Assembly (NCBI RefSeq): GCF_030817595.1
Contig: NZ_JAUSZN010000001.1
Location: 3,607,001 to 3,671,000, forward strand
Source of the DNA: Neobacillus niacini
GTDB lineage: Bacteria > Bacillota > Bacilli > Bacillales > Cytobacillaceae
DNA: 64,000 nt
Direction: 5' to 3'
The notes beneath the pieces are model-generated. The model was not told the origin of the DNA. It saw only the letters and a program-made list of their open reading frames with translations, and ran no database searches. The translations under genes were made by a program, and so were the position numbers. This document shows positions 1 through 8,747 of the stretch, piece by piece. Within the stretch, counting starts at the first letter, position 1. Every line of letters starts with the position of its first letter.

Positions 1-1068
1 ATCCTTAAACACTCTTGCCATTGTCACTTTTATCCGATCAAGCTCATTAAATTCCTCAGTATTTGTTACACGCTTATCGTTCTTATTAAGAAAATCTAAA
101 AGATTGTGGATTGGCAGGTATTGTTTTCTTCCCAATAGAATCGAAACTCCGATACCCGAGAGGAGAATGGAAATAATGATCATCATTAAAAACCTTTGTA
201 AATTAACTACCTTGCCCAAAAACTGATCCGTTGGCATAACGGTGACAAATGTCCATCCACTTACATTAGACTTTACTGAGACAACGGAGTACTCTCTGCT
301 TTGCAATTGAATACTTGATACACCGTTTTTGATTTCAGCGAGTTTCTTAATGTCGTTATGATCAAACTCGTTATCATTGATACGGGATGTAAAGACATGG
401 TTATTCTGATCAAATATGTAGGCGTTTCCTTGAAAATCACCAAGAGCATCCTTAATCAAACTCGTTACCGCAGATTCTTCGATCAAATACATCACAGTGC
501 CGTATGGAGTGACAGTGTTTCGTGTAATCGGATACAAATAGGTGATCAATCGATCCTCTTTATTATTATTGACTCTCATAGATGCAGCAGGATAAACGAC
601 TGGCAGATTACTTTCTAATTGTTCCTTCATTTTTTTGTCTGATTGATCAAAATGATACATTTTTTTAAAAGTATCTAGTGAATACGCCCCGTTTGCAGAG
701 TAAATATTACGATCTCCGCGATAATAAAGAAATAATTCCTTAATAATGGAACTGTTTGCCTTATATTTATTGAGCTCTTCTATCGCTTCTTTTCCATAAA
801 AACCATCATTAACCATGTAGGGCGTTAAACGATAATCATAGGAAATCTGTAATGCAAGCTTTTCTAATTCCTCCATCCGTTCATCGGTCATATTTTTCAC
901 TTGGTTTAGCTTGTCAATATTTGATTGTTCAATACCTTCTCTTAAGCTGACAACGGAATTTTTATAGATAATAATCCCCATAATCACTAACGGAATGAAA
1001 AACATAAGCATATACGACAGGATGTATTTGTACAATAATCTCGATTGTATCCTTCGTAAACCAAACAA
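1..1068 (-). CDS. Membrane-anchored sensor/regulator, N-terminal part (probably AraC family), runs off left edge
   Basis: The first 356 codons of a larger protein are visible and the reading frame is open to base 1. I place the start at a TTG (1066-1068) because an AAGGGGGG ribosome binding site lies 8 bases upstream and no ATG fits. A transmembrane helix (about residues 10-35) is followed by a roughly 240-residue extracellular Cache-like sensor region, a second helix near residues 290-310, and a linker. Such an architecture belongs either to AraC-family regulators with an extracellular sensor (YtdP-like) or to YesM-type histidine kinases. The linker after the second helix, with KQYLPIHNLLD and EFNELDRI, looks more like the AraC type, but the output domain lies outside the window. 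A cre-like box precedes the gene and a terminator separates it from the oxidoreductase gene upstream. Confidence 0.65.
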   Translation of the reverse strand, partial: MFGLRRIQSRLLYKYILSYMLMFFIPLVIMGIIIYKNSVVSLREGIEQSNIDKLNQVKNMTDERMEELEKLALQISYDYRLTPYMVNDGFYGKEAIEELNKYKANSSIIKELFLYYRGDRNIYSANGAYSLDTFKKMYHFDQSDKKMKEQLESNLPVVYPAASMRVNNNKEDRLITYLYPITRNTVTPYGTVMYLIEESAVTSLIKDALGDFQGNAYIFDQNNHVFTSRINDNEFDHNDIKKLAEIKNGVSSIQLQSREYSVVSVKSNVSGWTFVTVMPTDQFLGKVVNLQRFLMMIIISILLSGIGVSILLGRKQYLPIHNLLDFLNKNDKRVTNTEEFNELDRIKVTMARVFKD

Positions 1069-1132
1069 ATAGATGACCCCCCTTACACAAACTATGTTGA
1101 ACAAAAGTTGATAGGAATATCTTAATACGAAA

Positions 1133-1146
1133 CGGTAACGCTTACA
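1133..1146 (-). promoter_or_regulatory. cre-like box (CcpA) upstream of the membrane-anchored regulator
   Basis: On the minus strand the 14 bases read TGTAAGCGTTACCG. This matches the Bacillus cre consensus TGWAARCGYTWNCW at 13 of 14 positions. It lies 65 bases before the TTG start of the left-edge regulator, so catabolite repression of that gene is plausible. No clear sigma-A promoter could be assigned next to it. Confidence 0.55.
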
Positions 1147-1215
1147 AAGAATCTTACATATATTTTTAACAATATGAAATAATTGAAATAATGTCAATTC
1201 TCTGGAACAAATAAA

Positions 1216-1257
1216 AATAGACTGTTCCTATGGTTTTTCCCATAAGAACAGCCTATT
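1216..1257 (-). terminator. Rho-independent terminator after the Gfo/Idh gene
   Basis: A long hairpin with arms 1216-1233 and 1239-1257 is followed on the minus strand by a T-rich tail. It lies 32 bases after the stop of the oxidoreductase gene and ends the leftmost sugar operon before the membrane regulator. Confidence 0.8.
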
Positions 1258-1288
1258 CCTATATAAAATAAAAATTTCCTATTTTCGT

Positions 1289-2368
1289 TTAAATGGTCAC
1301 ATTGGATTGTTCAAAGGAAATTTCCTTACCTGTTTCACTTGATTCATAGATACCGCATAATATTTTCATCAATTCCACACCGTCTTCCACTGGGCTGATG
1401 GTTTTTTCTTCACCCTGGCAGCACGTAACGAAATGGTTTATTTCATTTTGAAAAGCATTGTTGAAATCAAACGACAGAGAATCAATTTGCGGTTGTGCAT
1501 TTAATATCGTATTATTTTTTTCTGTGACAATCACAAGCTCAGGTTCAATCTCTGCCCCGCCCTTATCGCCAAAAATCTTAACATATGTTTCATCCTTCTT
1601 AACGTGAAGGGTAAAGCTGACATCGATCATTAACGAAGCTCCATTTTCAAAACGAATTAGGGCATTTGCAAGGTCTTCTACTTTATTAATGCTAGGATCA
1701 TAATCCGCTGCTTGATAGAAAGAAAGGTTTTTAATATTCGCCCGATTTCCAAGCTTTGAATAGGTATTTCCACTAATGGATTTCACTTTTGGTTTCCCCA
1801 TTAGATACCAGCATAAATCAATGATATGAACACCGATATCGATAAGAGGCCCCCCGCCCGATCTTTCCTTATCAGCAAACCAGCCGCCAGGGTTTCCTAA
1901 ACGCCTCAAAATCGAGGCTTTTGCATAATAAATTTCTCCAAGATCACCAGAATCAATAAAAGATTTCAAAACGTTTGTATTGGTGCCAAATCGGCGGACA
2001 AAGCCTACCTGAAGCACTTTTCCGCTTCTTTTTACGGCTTCTTCAACCCTTAGCGCTTCTTCCACTGTTTTACATAATGGTTTTTCAACCAAAACATGCT
2101 TGCCTGCATTCAAAGCAGCAATGGCAATTTCTGCATGGGAATTATTCCATGTACAAATACTCACAGCATCAATTTGAGGGTCCTTCAACAAGTCTTCATA
2201 GTTCGTATACGTCGCTTCCGCATGATATTTATTCTTCTTTTCTTCCGCCCTCTGCTCATTAAGATCACAAACGGCAAAGATTTCGACCTTTTCATTATTA
2301 GCATAAGACTGAAAGTGTAAATCTGAAATCGAACCGGCCCCGATTACACCAATTTTTAATTTACCCAT
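1289..2368 (-). CDS. Gfo/Idh/MocA family NAD(P)-dependent oxidoreductase
   Basis: 359 residues, a normal length for the family. The N-terminal Rossmann motif is VIGAGSISDLH, the dinucleotide-domain signature EKPLC lies near residue 98, and the C-terminal alpha/beta domain carries the GGGPLIDIGVHIIDL motif with the usual catalytic histidine region. I chose the ATG at 2366-2368 because GGAGG lies about 9 bases upstream; an earlier in-frame ATG at 2389 has no good binding site. Family members oxidise or epimerise sugars, inositols or amino sugars, and the substrate cannot be read from sequence. It is the last gene of the operon that starts with a second Gfo/Idh gene at 7065. The protein is cytoplasmic. 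Confidence 0.88.
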   Translation of the reverse strand: MGKLKIGVIGAGSISDLHFQSYANNEKVEIFAVCDLNEQRAEEKKNKYHAEATYTNYEDLLKDPQIDAVSICTWNNSHAEIAIAALNAGKHVLVEKPLCKTVEEALRVEEAVKRSGKVLQVGFVRRFGTNTNVLKSFIDSGDLGEIYYAKASILRRLGNPGGWFADKERSGGGPLIDIGVHIIDLCWYLMGKPKVKSISGNTYSKLGNRANIKNLSFYQAADYDPSINKVEDLANALIRFENGASLMIDVSFTLHVKKDETYVKIFGDKGGAEIEPELVIVTEKNNTILNAQPQIDSLSFDFNNAFQNEINHFVTCCQGEEKTISPVEDGVELMKILCGIYESSETGKEISFEQSNVTI

Positions 2369-2490
2369 AATTTCCATCCTCCATTTCATTCGTACATATT
2401 TCAGTTTGTTGATATGTCATTTTTTACTTCGTTATGTTTTTTATTACCATTTAGTGATTTTTACCTAGTTTCTACTATTTATATAGATTG

Positions 2491-3102
2491 TTATTTCCCT
2501 TCCATGCTCTCCAAAGTCTTAAAGACTTTATTTCCAATCCACATAATTGGATAAGCCAGCATTGGACCAGCGAAAAAAACCATTAGAAAAGGAAAAACAG
2601 ACACGATTACCACTATCATCATAAAGATCACGGAAATAAGCAAACTTTGAAGCGGTCTAATAAAAGTCATGAAAAAGGATTGTTTAAGATAAGATAATGA
2701 TTTCATTTCAAAATGAACAAATGTAGGGAAAAAGAAAAGCACCGTCAATCCATATAAAAAACAGAGAAAGAGTAAAACCAGATGGACAAAAAAATTCCCT
2801 AAATATTTTTGAGAAATATATAAATCTACGGATAGAAAGATACCGATTCCTAGAATGACAAGACCAGCAATATTCGATTTTACGAAACTGCCTTTATATG
2901 TCTCGATAAAATGGCTGACTAAACTGATATCCGCTTCACCTCGTAACCATTTTCGCATAACTGAAAATAGCGAAACGGTAGCAGGAAATAGGCCAAAAAT
3001 GATCCCTCCCAGCAAAGTAAACCCTATCCACATAAGATTTAACAGCATAATCCTATATAACCATGCCCCTTTTTCATTAAATTGTTCCCACACCCAATTC
3101 AA
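2491..3102 (-). CDS. YesL family membrane protein (DUF624), copy 1
   Basis: 203 residues with about five to six hydrophobic segments. The family hallmark is GLFPATVSLFSVMRKWL near residues 37-53, a PAT motif followed by RKWL. YesL-like proteins sit in many Bacillus sugar loci beside ABC importers and hydrolases, but their function is not established. The start follows a weak binding site. The gene lies 13 bases from the next coding sequence in the same operon. Two further copies occur in this window (40492-41157 and 54646-55299), each in a different sugar module. Confidence 0.85.
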   Translation of the reverse strand: MNWVWEQFNEKGAWLYRIMLLNLMWIGFTLLGGIIFGLFPATVSLFSVMRKWLRGEADISLVSHFIETYKGSFVKSNIAGLVILGIGIFLSVDLYISQKYLGNFFVHLVLLFLCFLYGLTVLFFFPTFVHFEMKSLSYLKQSFFMTFIRPLQSLLISVIFMMIVVIVSVFPFLMVFFAGPMLAYPIMWIGNKVFKTLESMEGK

Positions 3103-3115
3103 GACTAACCCTCCA

Positions 3116-3904
3116 CTATTTCATGTATAAATTTGCGACGACGGGGTAATGGTCACTTGGAAAACAACCATTTGAATGATCCGCTATAATTCCAACTGAC
3201 TCAACGACCATGTTACCTCGAACGAAAATCCAATCAATACGCTCTTTGCCGCCATGTGGATCGTGAAAATCATTGAACGTTCCTAACTCTTCGTTAAACC
3301 GCAAATTTGTCAAATTCCATGTATCCGATAATGCCCCTTTTTTTAATAAGACTTCATACGTTTTCGAGTTGATATCCTCGTTAAAATCACCTGTTAGGAC
3401 AATAGGTAGGTTGGTATCAAATATGCCTATTTTTTCGATAATTAATTTTGCGCTTCTCACCCTGGAATCGGGCGACTCATGGTCAAAATGTGTATTCATA
3501 TGATAGAATTGTTGATTTGTTTGCACATCAACAAATCGTGCCCAGGTCACCATCCGGGTGACGTTATTCCCCCAAGAAGTGGAAGCGATGACGTCTGGAG
3601 TTTCGGAAAGCCAGAAATGATCGTACTCCAAAATTTTAAAGCGGTCCTTTTTGAAAAAAATTGCTGCGTACTCGCCTTTACTTCCCCCGTCTCTACCTAG
3701 ACCAACCCAGTCATATTCTGGCAGCATAGTTAACATGTCACACACTTGACCATACAGACATTCCTGTGTCCCTATTAAATCCGGAGATTCACGCTGAATT
3801 AATTCTTTTATCATTCCTTTACGTTCTTCCCACGAATGGGGTGGTACTGCCGTTGCATATTTAACATTATAAGTCATCATTCGAAGCTGATTATTTCCAG
3901 TCAT
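3116..3904 (-). CDS. Endonuclease/exonuclease/phosphatase fold hydrolase, copy 1
   Basis: 262 residues of EEP (DNase I-like) fold. Visible landmarks are MTYNVKYAT at the start, IGTQECLYGQ with the metal-binding glutamate, the MNTHFDH catalytic histidine motif, TGDFNED, RIDWIFVRG and the terminal SDHYPVVANL motif. There is no signal peptide, so it acts in the cytoplasm. EEP proteins next to sugar genes are often annotated as phosphodiesterases or phosphatases. The substrate is unknown. A strong AGGAGGTAAAT precedes the ATG. It stands between the MFS transporter gene and YesL in one operon. A second EEP protein of similar size is at 14763-15539. Confidence 0.87.
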   Translation of the reverse strand: MTGNNQLRMMTYNVKYATAVPPHSWEERKGMIKELIQRESPDLIGTQECLYGQVCDMLTMLPEYDWVGLGRDGGSKGEYAAIFFKKDRFKILEYDHFWLSETPDVIASTSWGNNVTRMVTWARFVDVQTNQQFYHMNTHFDHESPDSRVRSAKLIIEKIGIFDTNLPIVLTGDFNEDINSKTYEVLLKKGALSDTWNLTNLRFNEELGTFNDFHDPHGGKERIDWIFVRGNMVVESVGIIADHSNGCFPSDHYPVVANLYMK

Positions 3905-3919
3905 ATTTACCTCCTTTTA

Positions 3920-5146
3920 TTATTGACCTTTCATTAGACCGATCATCCTTGCTTCCTTCTTAAAAATAATGATCCAATAAACGGCAAGAGGGACGATGAT
4001 GAAACTAGTTAACCAATAAAGTGATTGAATTCCAAAGACATCAATCATAACAAAGCCTAATAAGGGCCCTAAAGCAGCACCAATATCAGAAAATAGTGTA
4101 TAAAAAGTAATGACCGTAACTTGTAAAGGACCTGCCGCGAGTTCGGCAGCAATTGAATCACTCATCGTTATTAATACGGTGGTTGTCAGTTGAAATAATA
4201 TTAACATTCCGATAAATAGAGCCATCGGCAATTTTAAAGGAAGAAGGCTCAAGCAAAAAGCCGCCACTAGTAAAGCCATAATTAAAATAGGGAGTCTCCC
4301 CCATTTTTGATCAGAGATTCTACCAAGATAAGGTGCTAGGAAAGGATCCCAGCCTGATCGTAAAGCTTGAACGATGCCGGTAATGGAGCCCGCTCCAATG
4401 GATAAACCTAGGAAGATCAAATTATGATTCATTTGTAATTCTATTAATTTACTTAAAGTAGAAGCGAAAACTCCATAAATGATAAAAGCAGTCATTAACC
4501 CCGTTACAAAAGCAGATACAATGCGTTTATTTTTCCAAATTGTGAAATCCTTCTTGTACTTCATTTGGGGGGTAGTTTCCTGCTCTTTCGTGTTCATGAT
4601 AAACCGGAAAATAAATGGAATACTGCTGGCAGCAAGGATGGAGAAAAGAGTAGTAACCGTTTGGATCCCAATCAGTTCTGCAAGTAATCCGCCGAACAGC
4701 ATGCCAAATAAGGTTCCAAGGCCCCATAGCCCGTTATATAAGCCAACAGACTGACCTCTCGTTTCTCGATTGCTGGAAGAAAGAATCGTTAAATAACCGC
4801 CGATACGGAAAAAGGACCATGCGATTCCCCATAGACATCTGGCAATTAAGAGCAGCCAAAAACCTTTTACCATACCATACGAGAATGTGGAGGCAGCAGC
4901 TAATACAACGGCTGCCATGATTCCAGACCGTTTCCCAATCCGTCTGTAACACCAACCCACAAGCGAGTTGATCGGGATCCTGATGATTCGATTAGCCGCT
5001 AATAACACTCCAACCTGCCAGAGCGATGTCAGTCCAAAAAACTTCCAATATAATGGGAGTACAATAAATAGCATTTCGTTTCCCAGCAAACAAACAGCGG
5101 TGACAATGGCAATGACAATAATTGGCTTTCTCGAAGGATTACTCAC
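3920..5146 (-). CDS. MFS transporter (putative sugar or sugar-derivative permease)
   Basis: 408 residues with about twelve hydrophobic helices. The loop after helix 2 carries the MFS-like stretch GWCYRRIGKRSG, and a comparable loop in the second half has LGRISDQKWGRLP. The start is a GTG with AGAAGGGA about 9 bases upstream. It lies between the isomerase and EEP genes in one operon, so it probably imports or exports the compound handled by the two oxidoreductases. The family is too broad to name a substrate. Confidence 0.85.
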   Translation of the reverse strand: MSNPSRKPIIVIAIVTAVCLLGNEMLFIVLPLYWKFFGLTSLWQVGVLLAANRIIRIPINSLVGWCYRRIGKRSGIMAAVVLAAASTFSYGMVKGFWLLLIARCLWGIAWSFFRIGGYLTILSSSNRETRGQSVGLYNGLWGLGTLFGMLFGGLLAELIGIQTVTTLFSILAASSIPFIFRFIMNTKEQETTPQMKYKKDFTIWKNKRIVSAFVTGLMTAFIIYGVFASTLSKLIELQMNHNLIFLGLSIGAGSITGIVQALRSGWDPFLAPYLGRISDQKWGRLPILIMALLVAAFCLSLLPLKLPMALFIGMLILFQLTTTVLITMSDSIAAELAAGPLQVTVITFYTLFSDIGAALGPLLGFVMIDVFGIQSLYWLTSFIIVPLAVYWIIIFKKEARMIGLMKGQ

Positions 5147-5197
5147 ATGTGTCGATCCCTTCTAATAAGAATCTCGTATGATGATCGGAAATCTAAT

Positions 5198-6067
5198 TTA
5201 TACTGCCTCCCAAATACCTTTTACGTTGTCGAGGCTGATTTTTGCGGCCTTTTTGCATTCTTCTATTCCTTCAAATTCTATAGAAATATAGCCGTTATAG
5301 CCTGATTGTTTGATAACTTTTAAGACTTCGGGCAGATTGATATCCCCATGCCCTGTAATGGCTCCTCTTAAGTAATTGCCGGAGCTTGATGGGAACCAGC
5401 CTTCACCAAGACCAAGAGAAGAAGTTCTGCGGTAAAAATCCTTTACATGAACCATCGATGCGTAAGAGATATTATTCTTTACAGCTGCTACTGGGTCTTC
5501 ATCGACGCAAAGGAAATTCCCTGTATCTAACGTGGTCTTAAAGTTTTCCTTATCGACGGCATGAATCAAACGCTGAACCCGGTCACTTGCCTGAACATAG
5601 TAACCATGGTTTTCAACACTTGTTACAATGCCATATTGTGCCGCATAGTCGGCGATCTTTGAGCAGGCGTCAGCCATTTTTGGCAGATTTTGTTCAAAAT
5701 CACGGATTGAGATTTCGTTTGGCGACTTCCATGCTACATCATGTCTCATCAGCTTTACACCTAAGCGATGTGCAACATCTACTTCTTTTTTGACACGTTC
5801 AATTTCTTTTTCATAGTCTTCTAAACTCGAAGTGAGGAAATTGGCCCCGATAGCGTAATTAGAAATTTCGATGCCTGCTGCTTCCGCTTTTTGCCGGATG
5901 GCATCGGCCAAGGACAAATCATCTACTAAACTAAAACCCATCGGAACAATCTCAACATGCTCCCCGCCCTGGTCTGCGACCCATTGAACGACATCTAAAA
6001 TCGTCATCTCCTTTGAATTAATGGCACCTTGTAAGCTGTATGAACTAATACCCAGTTTCATTTTCAT
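5198..6067 (-). CDS. Sugar phosphate isomerase/epimerase (xylose-isomerase-like TIM barrel)
   Basis: About 289 residues of AP_endonuc_2/IolE-IolI type. Landmarks are MKLGISSYSL at the start, SVENHGYYVQ with a metal-binding glutamate, TLDTGNFL, VHVKDFY and SIEFEG near the end. These conserved Glu, Asp and His positions bind a divalent metal in the family. The ATG overlaps the stop of the upstream oxidoreductase gene (ATGA), so the two are translationally coupled. A second in-frame ATG at 6061 is equally well placed relative to GGGAGG. With the neighbouring Gfo/Idh proteins it suggests an oxidation-isomerisation route like inositol or keto-sugar metabolism. The actual substrate is unknown. Confidence 0.87.
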   Translation of the reverse strand: MKMKLGISSYSLQGAINSKEMTILDVVQWVADQGGEHVEIVPMGFSLVDDLSLADAIRQKAEAAGIEISNYAIGANFLTSSLEDYEKEIERVKKEVDVAHRLGVKLMRHDVAWKSPNEISIRDFEQNLPKMADACSKIADYAAQYGIVTSVENHGYYVQASDRVQRLIHAVDKENFKTTLDTGNFLCVDEDPVAAVKNNISYASMVHVKDFYRRTSSLGLGEGWFPSSSGNYLRGAITGHGDINLPEVLKVIKQSGYNGYISIEFEGIEECKKAAKISLDNVKGIWEAV

Positions 6068-7065
6068 TTTACCTCCCAAGTTATTTCAGAATTAGTAATA
6101 GAAGAAACTCTCACCGGAAGTGCTGTTTCCTGTGACTGATTAGCGGCTAATGTTACCGCAAGCGTCTTTAAGCCATCCTCATAGGAGGATAAAAGTAAGT
6201 TCCGATCGCCTTTGACAATCGCCTCGATAAACATCCGGTCTTGTTCCTGATAAACATCGACCTCTGATTTGAAGCTCTGATTTGAATCTTTTTCGATGAT
6301 GGTTAGGTTTACCCCATCGATAACTAGGCGAAATTCTTCACCCATTACTTCAATTCCCATCCGATGGTCAAATTGCGCAAAGGTACTGTCAATATGGCCA
6401 ACAGCACCTGAGTCATACACGAAATTCACGGAGGTCACATCCGGGATATTAATATTTGGAACATTATGATGGACCTGCAAGCTCATATTGGCATAGACCT
6501 GATTAATCTCACCGCCTAAATATCTGGCTAAGTCAACGATATGCGTCGATTGCTCGACAAGCTGGCCGCCGGATTTTTCCCATTCCCGGTACCATGGTGT
6601 CGGAACAAAGGATGATAAATAATGTCCGCGTACCATGGCCGTTTTTTTATCCTGCAAATACTCCTTTGCCTTTGCCACCGTGTCCAGGTAGCGTAAGCAA
6701 TAGCCACTCCCGCAAATAATCCCTGATTGTTTAATGATCTCTGCCTTTTTGGCAACCGTCTGATAATCGAGGCCCAATGGTTTTTCAACCATTAAGTGAA
6801 TCCCTTTTCTTGCCGCTTTTTCTTCAATTTCCCCGTGAGCAAATGGAGGCACCGATACAAATAAAGCATCTAACTGTTCTTTTTCGAACATCTCATCCAC
6901 ATTGGTATATGCGGTCCCGCCATATTCCTTCGCTTTTTGTAGCGCTGTCTCTTCATGGATATCACAAATCGCAGTCACTTCGGCCATTTCATTTTTACTG
7001 ATATGCTGCAAATGGACATTGGCAATTCCGCCTCCCCCGACAAATCCAACTCTTACTTTTTTCAT
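6064..7065 (-). CDS. Gfo/Idh/MocA family oxidoreductase, first gene of the left operon
   Basis: 333 residues. The nucleotide-binding motif is GFVGGGGIANVHL, the family signature is MVEKPLG near residue 96, and the C-terminal domain contains GQLVEQSTHIVDLARYL. A strong GGAGGGGACCT site precedes the ATG. It starts the gene row 6064, 5198, 3920, 3116, 2491, 1289, which has short or overlapping junctions. The substrate is unknown. No clear promoter motif was recognised in the roughly 390 bases upstream. Confidence 0.87.
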   Translation of the reverse strand: MKKVRVGFVGGGGIANVHLQHISKNEMAEVTAICDIHEETALQKAKEYGGTAYTNVDEMFEKEQLDALFVSVPPFAHGEIEEKAARKGIHLMVEKPLGLDYQTVAKKAEIIKQSGIICGSGYCLRYLDTVAKAKEYLQDKKTAMVRGHYLSSFVPTPWYREWEKSGGQLVEQSTHIVDLARYLGGEINQVYANMSLQVHHNVPNINIPDVTSVNFVYDSGAVGHIDSTFAQFDHRMGIEVMGEEFRLVIDGVNLTIIEKDSNQSFKSEVDVYQEQDRMFIEAIVKGDRNLLLSSYEDGLKTLAVTLAANQSQETALPVRVSSITNSEITWEVK

Positions 7066-7457
7066 AGGTCCCCTCCTAATTACGATATTTTCTCTAGCTT
7101 ACAGTCGCATGAAATCGAACGTAAATATGTAAGATTTGTCATAGTTGTCTTAAGCAATCTAACAGGCGGTAAAGCATTGAAAAATGATATGTAATTCTTG
7201 TACAGTATGTCATTTCTTACAAACTAGCTAAAATTTATCAAAAAACGTAAAAAGCCTGTTAAAAGACCTTTGACGGTATGACGGCCCGAAAGTCATTTTT
7301 CGTCCAAAAAGAAACCGAAGTGAATCTCACTAGTAAAAGGATATGAAGGAGAATCTCATTAAACAACAGAGGATTTGTCTTTTTTTTGCATATAAAGAAA
7401 ACCTCTGAATATATTTAATACCGCTCATGAAATTGTGGTAGATAAGGTGGTATTATA
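7066..7457. other. Intergenic stretch, 392 bases, with one imperfect hairpin
   Basis: This gap should hold the promoter of the leftward operon. I found no convincing -35/-10 pair, cre box or LacI operator in it. An imperfect inverted repeat with CAGAGG/CCTCTG arms lies at 7367-7407 and encloses a T-rich loop. It resembles a terminator or a small structured leader but is not assigned. Confidence 0.4.
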
Positions 7458-7601
7458 TTGAATTCAGAAGAAGTGTTTTATGGTGGGAAGATTTACATGG
7501 TTATATATAAGTATTCTTCAGGCTATTGGGAGATTAGAGAGAAAGAGAACAAATTTAATATCCAATTGGTTCATGAATCTGAGGTACAAAATGTATCTTA
7601 A
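7458..7601 (+). CDS. Very small hypothetical protein (47 aa)
   Basis: An open frame of 47 codons starts at TTG with AAGGTGG seven bases upstream, a good Bacillus initiation context. The product is rich in aromatic and charged residues (VIYKYSSGYWEIRE is the central stretch) and has no membrane segment. It ends about 90 bases before a bidirectional terminator at 7692-7733. I recognise no family. The binding site and the following terminator argue that it is real. It is one of only two intact plus-strand genes here. Confidence 0.5.
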   Translation: MNSEEVFYGGKIYMVIYKYSSGYWEIREKENKFNIQLVHESEVQNVS

Positions 7602-7691
7602 ATCCTTATGGAACCTTTAAACTCAATATGGATATCAGTGAATACCTATAAGTTGATATGCCGTAGTTTTCATCATTATAAACAGCTACAA

Positions 7692-7733
7692 AAAACCAGC
7701 TAGTATCTTTCCAAGATATTAGCTGGTTTTTTG
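7692..7733. terminator. Bidirectional Rho-independent terminator
   Basis: Long hairpin with ACCAGCTA/TAGCTGGT arms, flanked by A-tracts on the left and T-tracts on the right, so it can stop transcription from both sides. It serves the yitT-type gene on the minus strand and the small plus-strand gene. Confidence 0.8.
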
Positions 7734-8573
7734 TTATGATTTAGAAATATCAATAAATCCTTCTCCAAACACATCGCGAACATCATGTATAGCGATGAAA
7801 GCATTCGGATCTGTAGATTGAACAATGCGTTTCAACTTTATTACTTCTTGCTTACTAATAACAATATAAAGTATTTCCTTAGGGGTTTTTGTGTAATAAC
7901 CATGACCTGAGTAGACAGTCACCCCTCTGTCCATTGAAGTCGTCACCTGTTTAGCAATGTCATTCGGTTTATCAGAAATAATCGTAATGGCCTTCTTAGG
8001 ATTTAAGCCTTCAATAACAAATTCCATCACTTTCGTTCCTACATAAAGCATAATAATTGTTAACATCAGCTTTTCTGCACCAATGATAAAATATGATGAG
8101 AAAGCAACAATTAGATCAAAAAACAATAGACCATAGCTAATGCTCCAGCCTAAATACTTATGCGTAATCCTTGCTAAGATGGTAGTACCAGCTGTTGTTC
8201 CGCCAACCCGAATGATTAAGCCAATCCCAACCCCTACAAAGATTCCACCAAAAATTGCATTTACCATCAATTCATTAGAAGCAATATTCCAGCCTTCTGT
8301 CAGATGAAGAAAAAGCGAAATAAAAACTACTGCAATAATCGTATAAATCGTGGTTACCTTATTCAAAAATTTATAACCAACAATTAACAAAAATGCATTC
8401 AAAATTAAGCTGACTAAACCTGGCGACCACCCAAATAAATAGTATGCAATAATTGTGATACCAGTTACTCCACCTTCACCAAGCTCATTCGGAATAACAA
8501 ATAAATTTACGCCTAACGCAAACAAAAATGCACCAATAATGATAAAAATGATGTCTATCGTTCCTTTTTTCAT
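7734..8573 (-). CDS. YitT family membrane protein (DUF161 plus DUF2179)
   Basis: 279 residues. Five to six hydrophobic helices fill residues 1-175 and carry the family motif GEGGVTGITIIAYYLFGWSPG. A soluble C-terminal DUF2179 domain follows (TIISDKPNDIAKQV and GHGYYTKTPKEILYIV). The function of the family is not established. The gene appears monocistronic, with a terminator at each end, and looks like ordinary chromosomal background rather than part of the glycan system. Confidence 0.9.
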   Translation of the reverse strand: MKKGTIDIIFIIIGAFLFALGVNLFVIPNELGEGGVTGITIIAYYLFGWSPGLVSLILNAFLLIVGYKFLNKVTTIYTIIAVVFISLFLHLTEGWNIASNELMVNAIFGGIFVGVGIGLIIRVGGTTAGTTILARITHKYLGWSISYGLLFFDLIVAFSSYFIIGAEKLMLTIIMLYVGTKVMEFVIEGLNPKKAITIISDKPNDIAKQVTTSMDRGVTVYSGHGYYTKTPKEILYIVISKQEVIKLKRIVQSTDPNAFIAIHDVRDVFGEGFIDISKS

Positions 8574-8695
8574 ACACTACCTCACAGCTTTTCAAAATAT
8601 ATATTCAGACACAAACTCCCATCATTATATCGTGACATATTTAAATCGTACAATAGTCTAATCAAAATCATTGAACCTTCATAAGCAAACAAAAG

Positions 8696-8735
8696 AGCGA
8701 AGATGCCCTTATATTTTATGTAAGGCTTCTTCGCT
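8696..8735 (-). terminator. Rho-independent terminator after the asparaginase gene
   Basis: Hairpin with AGCGAAG/CTTCGCT outer arms and further pairing inside, followed on the minus strand by CTTTTGTTTG. It lies 13 bases after the asparaginase stop codon. Confidence 0.75.
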
Positions 8736-8747
8736 TTAATTAAATGT

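Noticed and set aside
358..618. Plus-strand open frame of 86 codons
   Set aside because: It lies antisense to the well-supported membrane regulator and has no binding site.
1975..2320. Two overlapping plus-strand open frames
   Set aside because: They are antisense to the Gfo/Idh gene and their composition is shadow-like.
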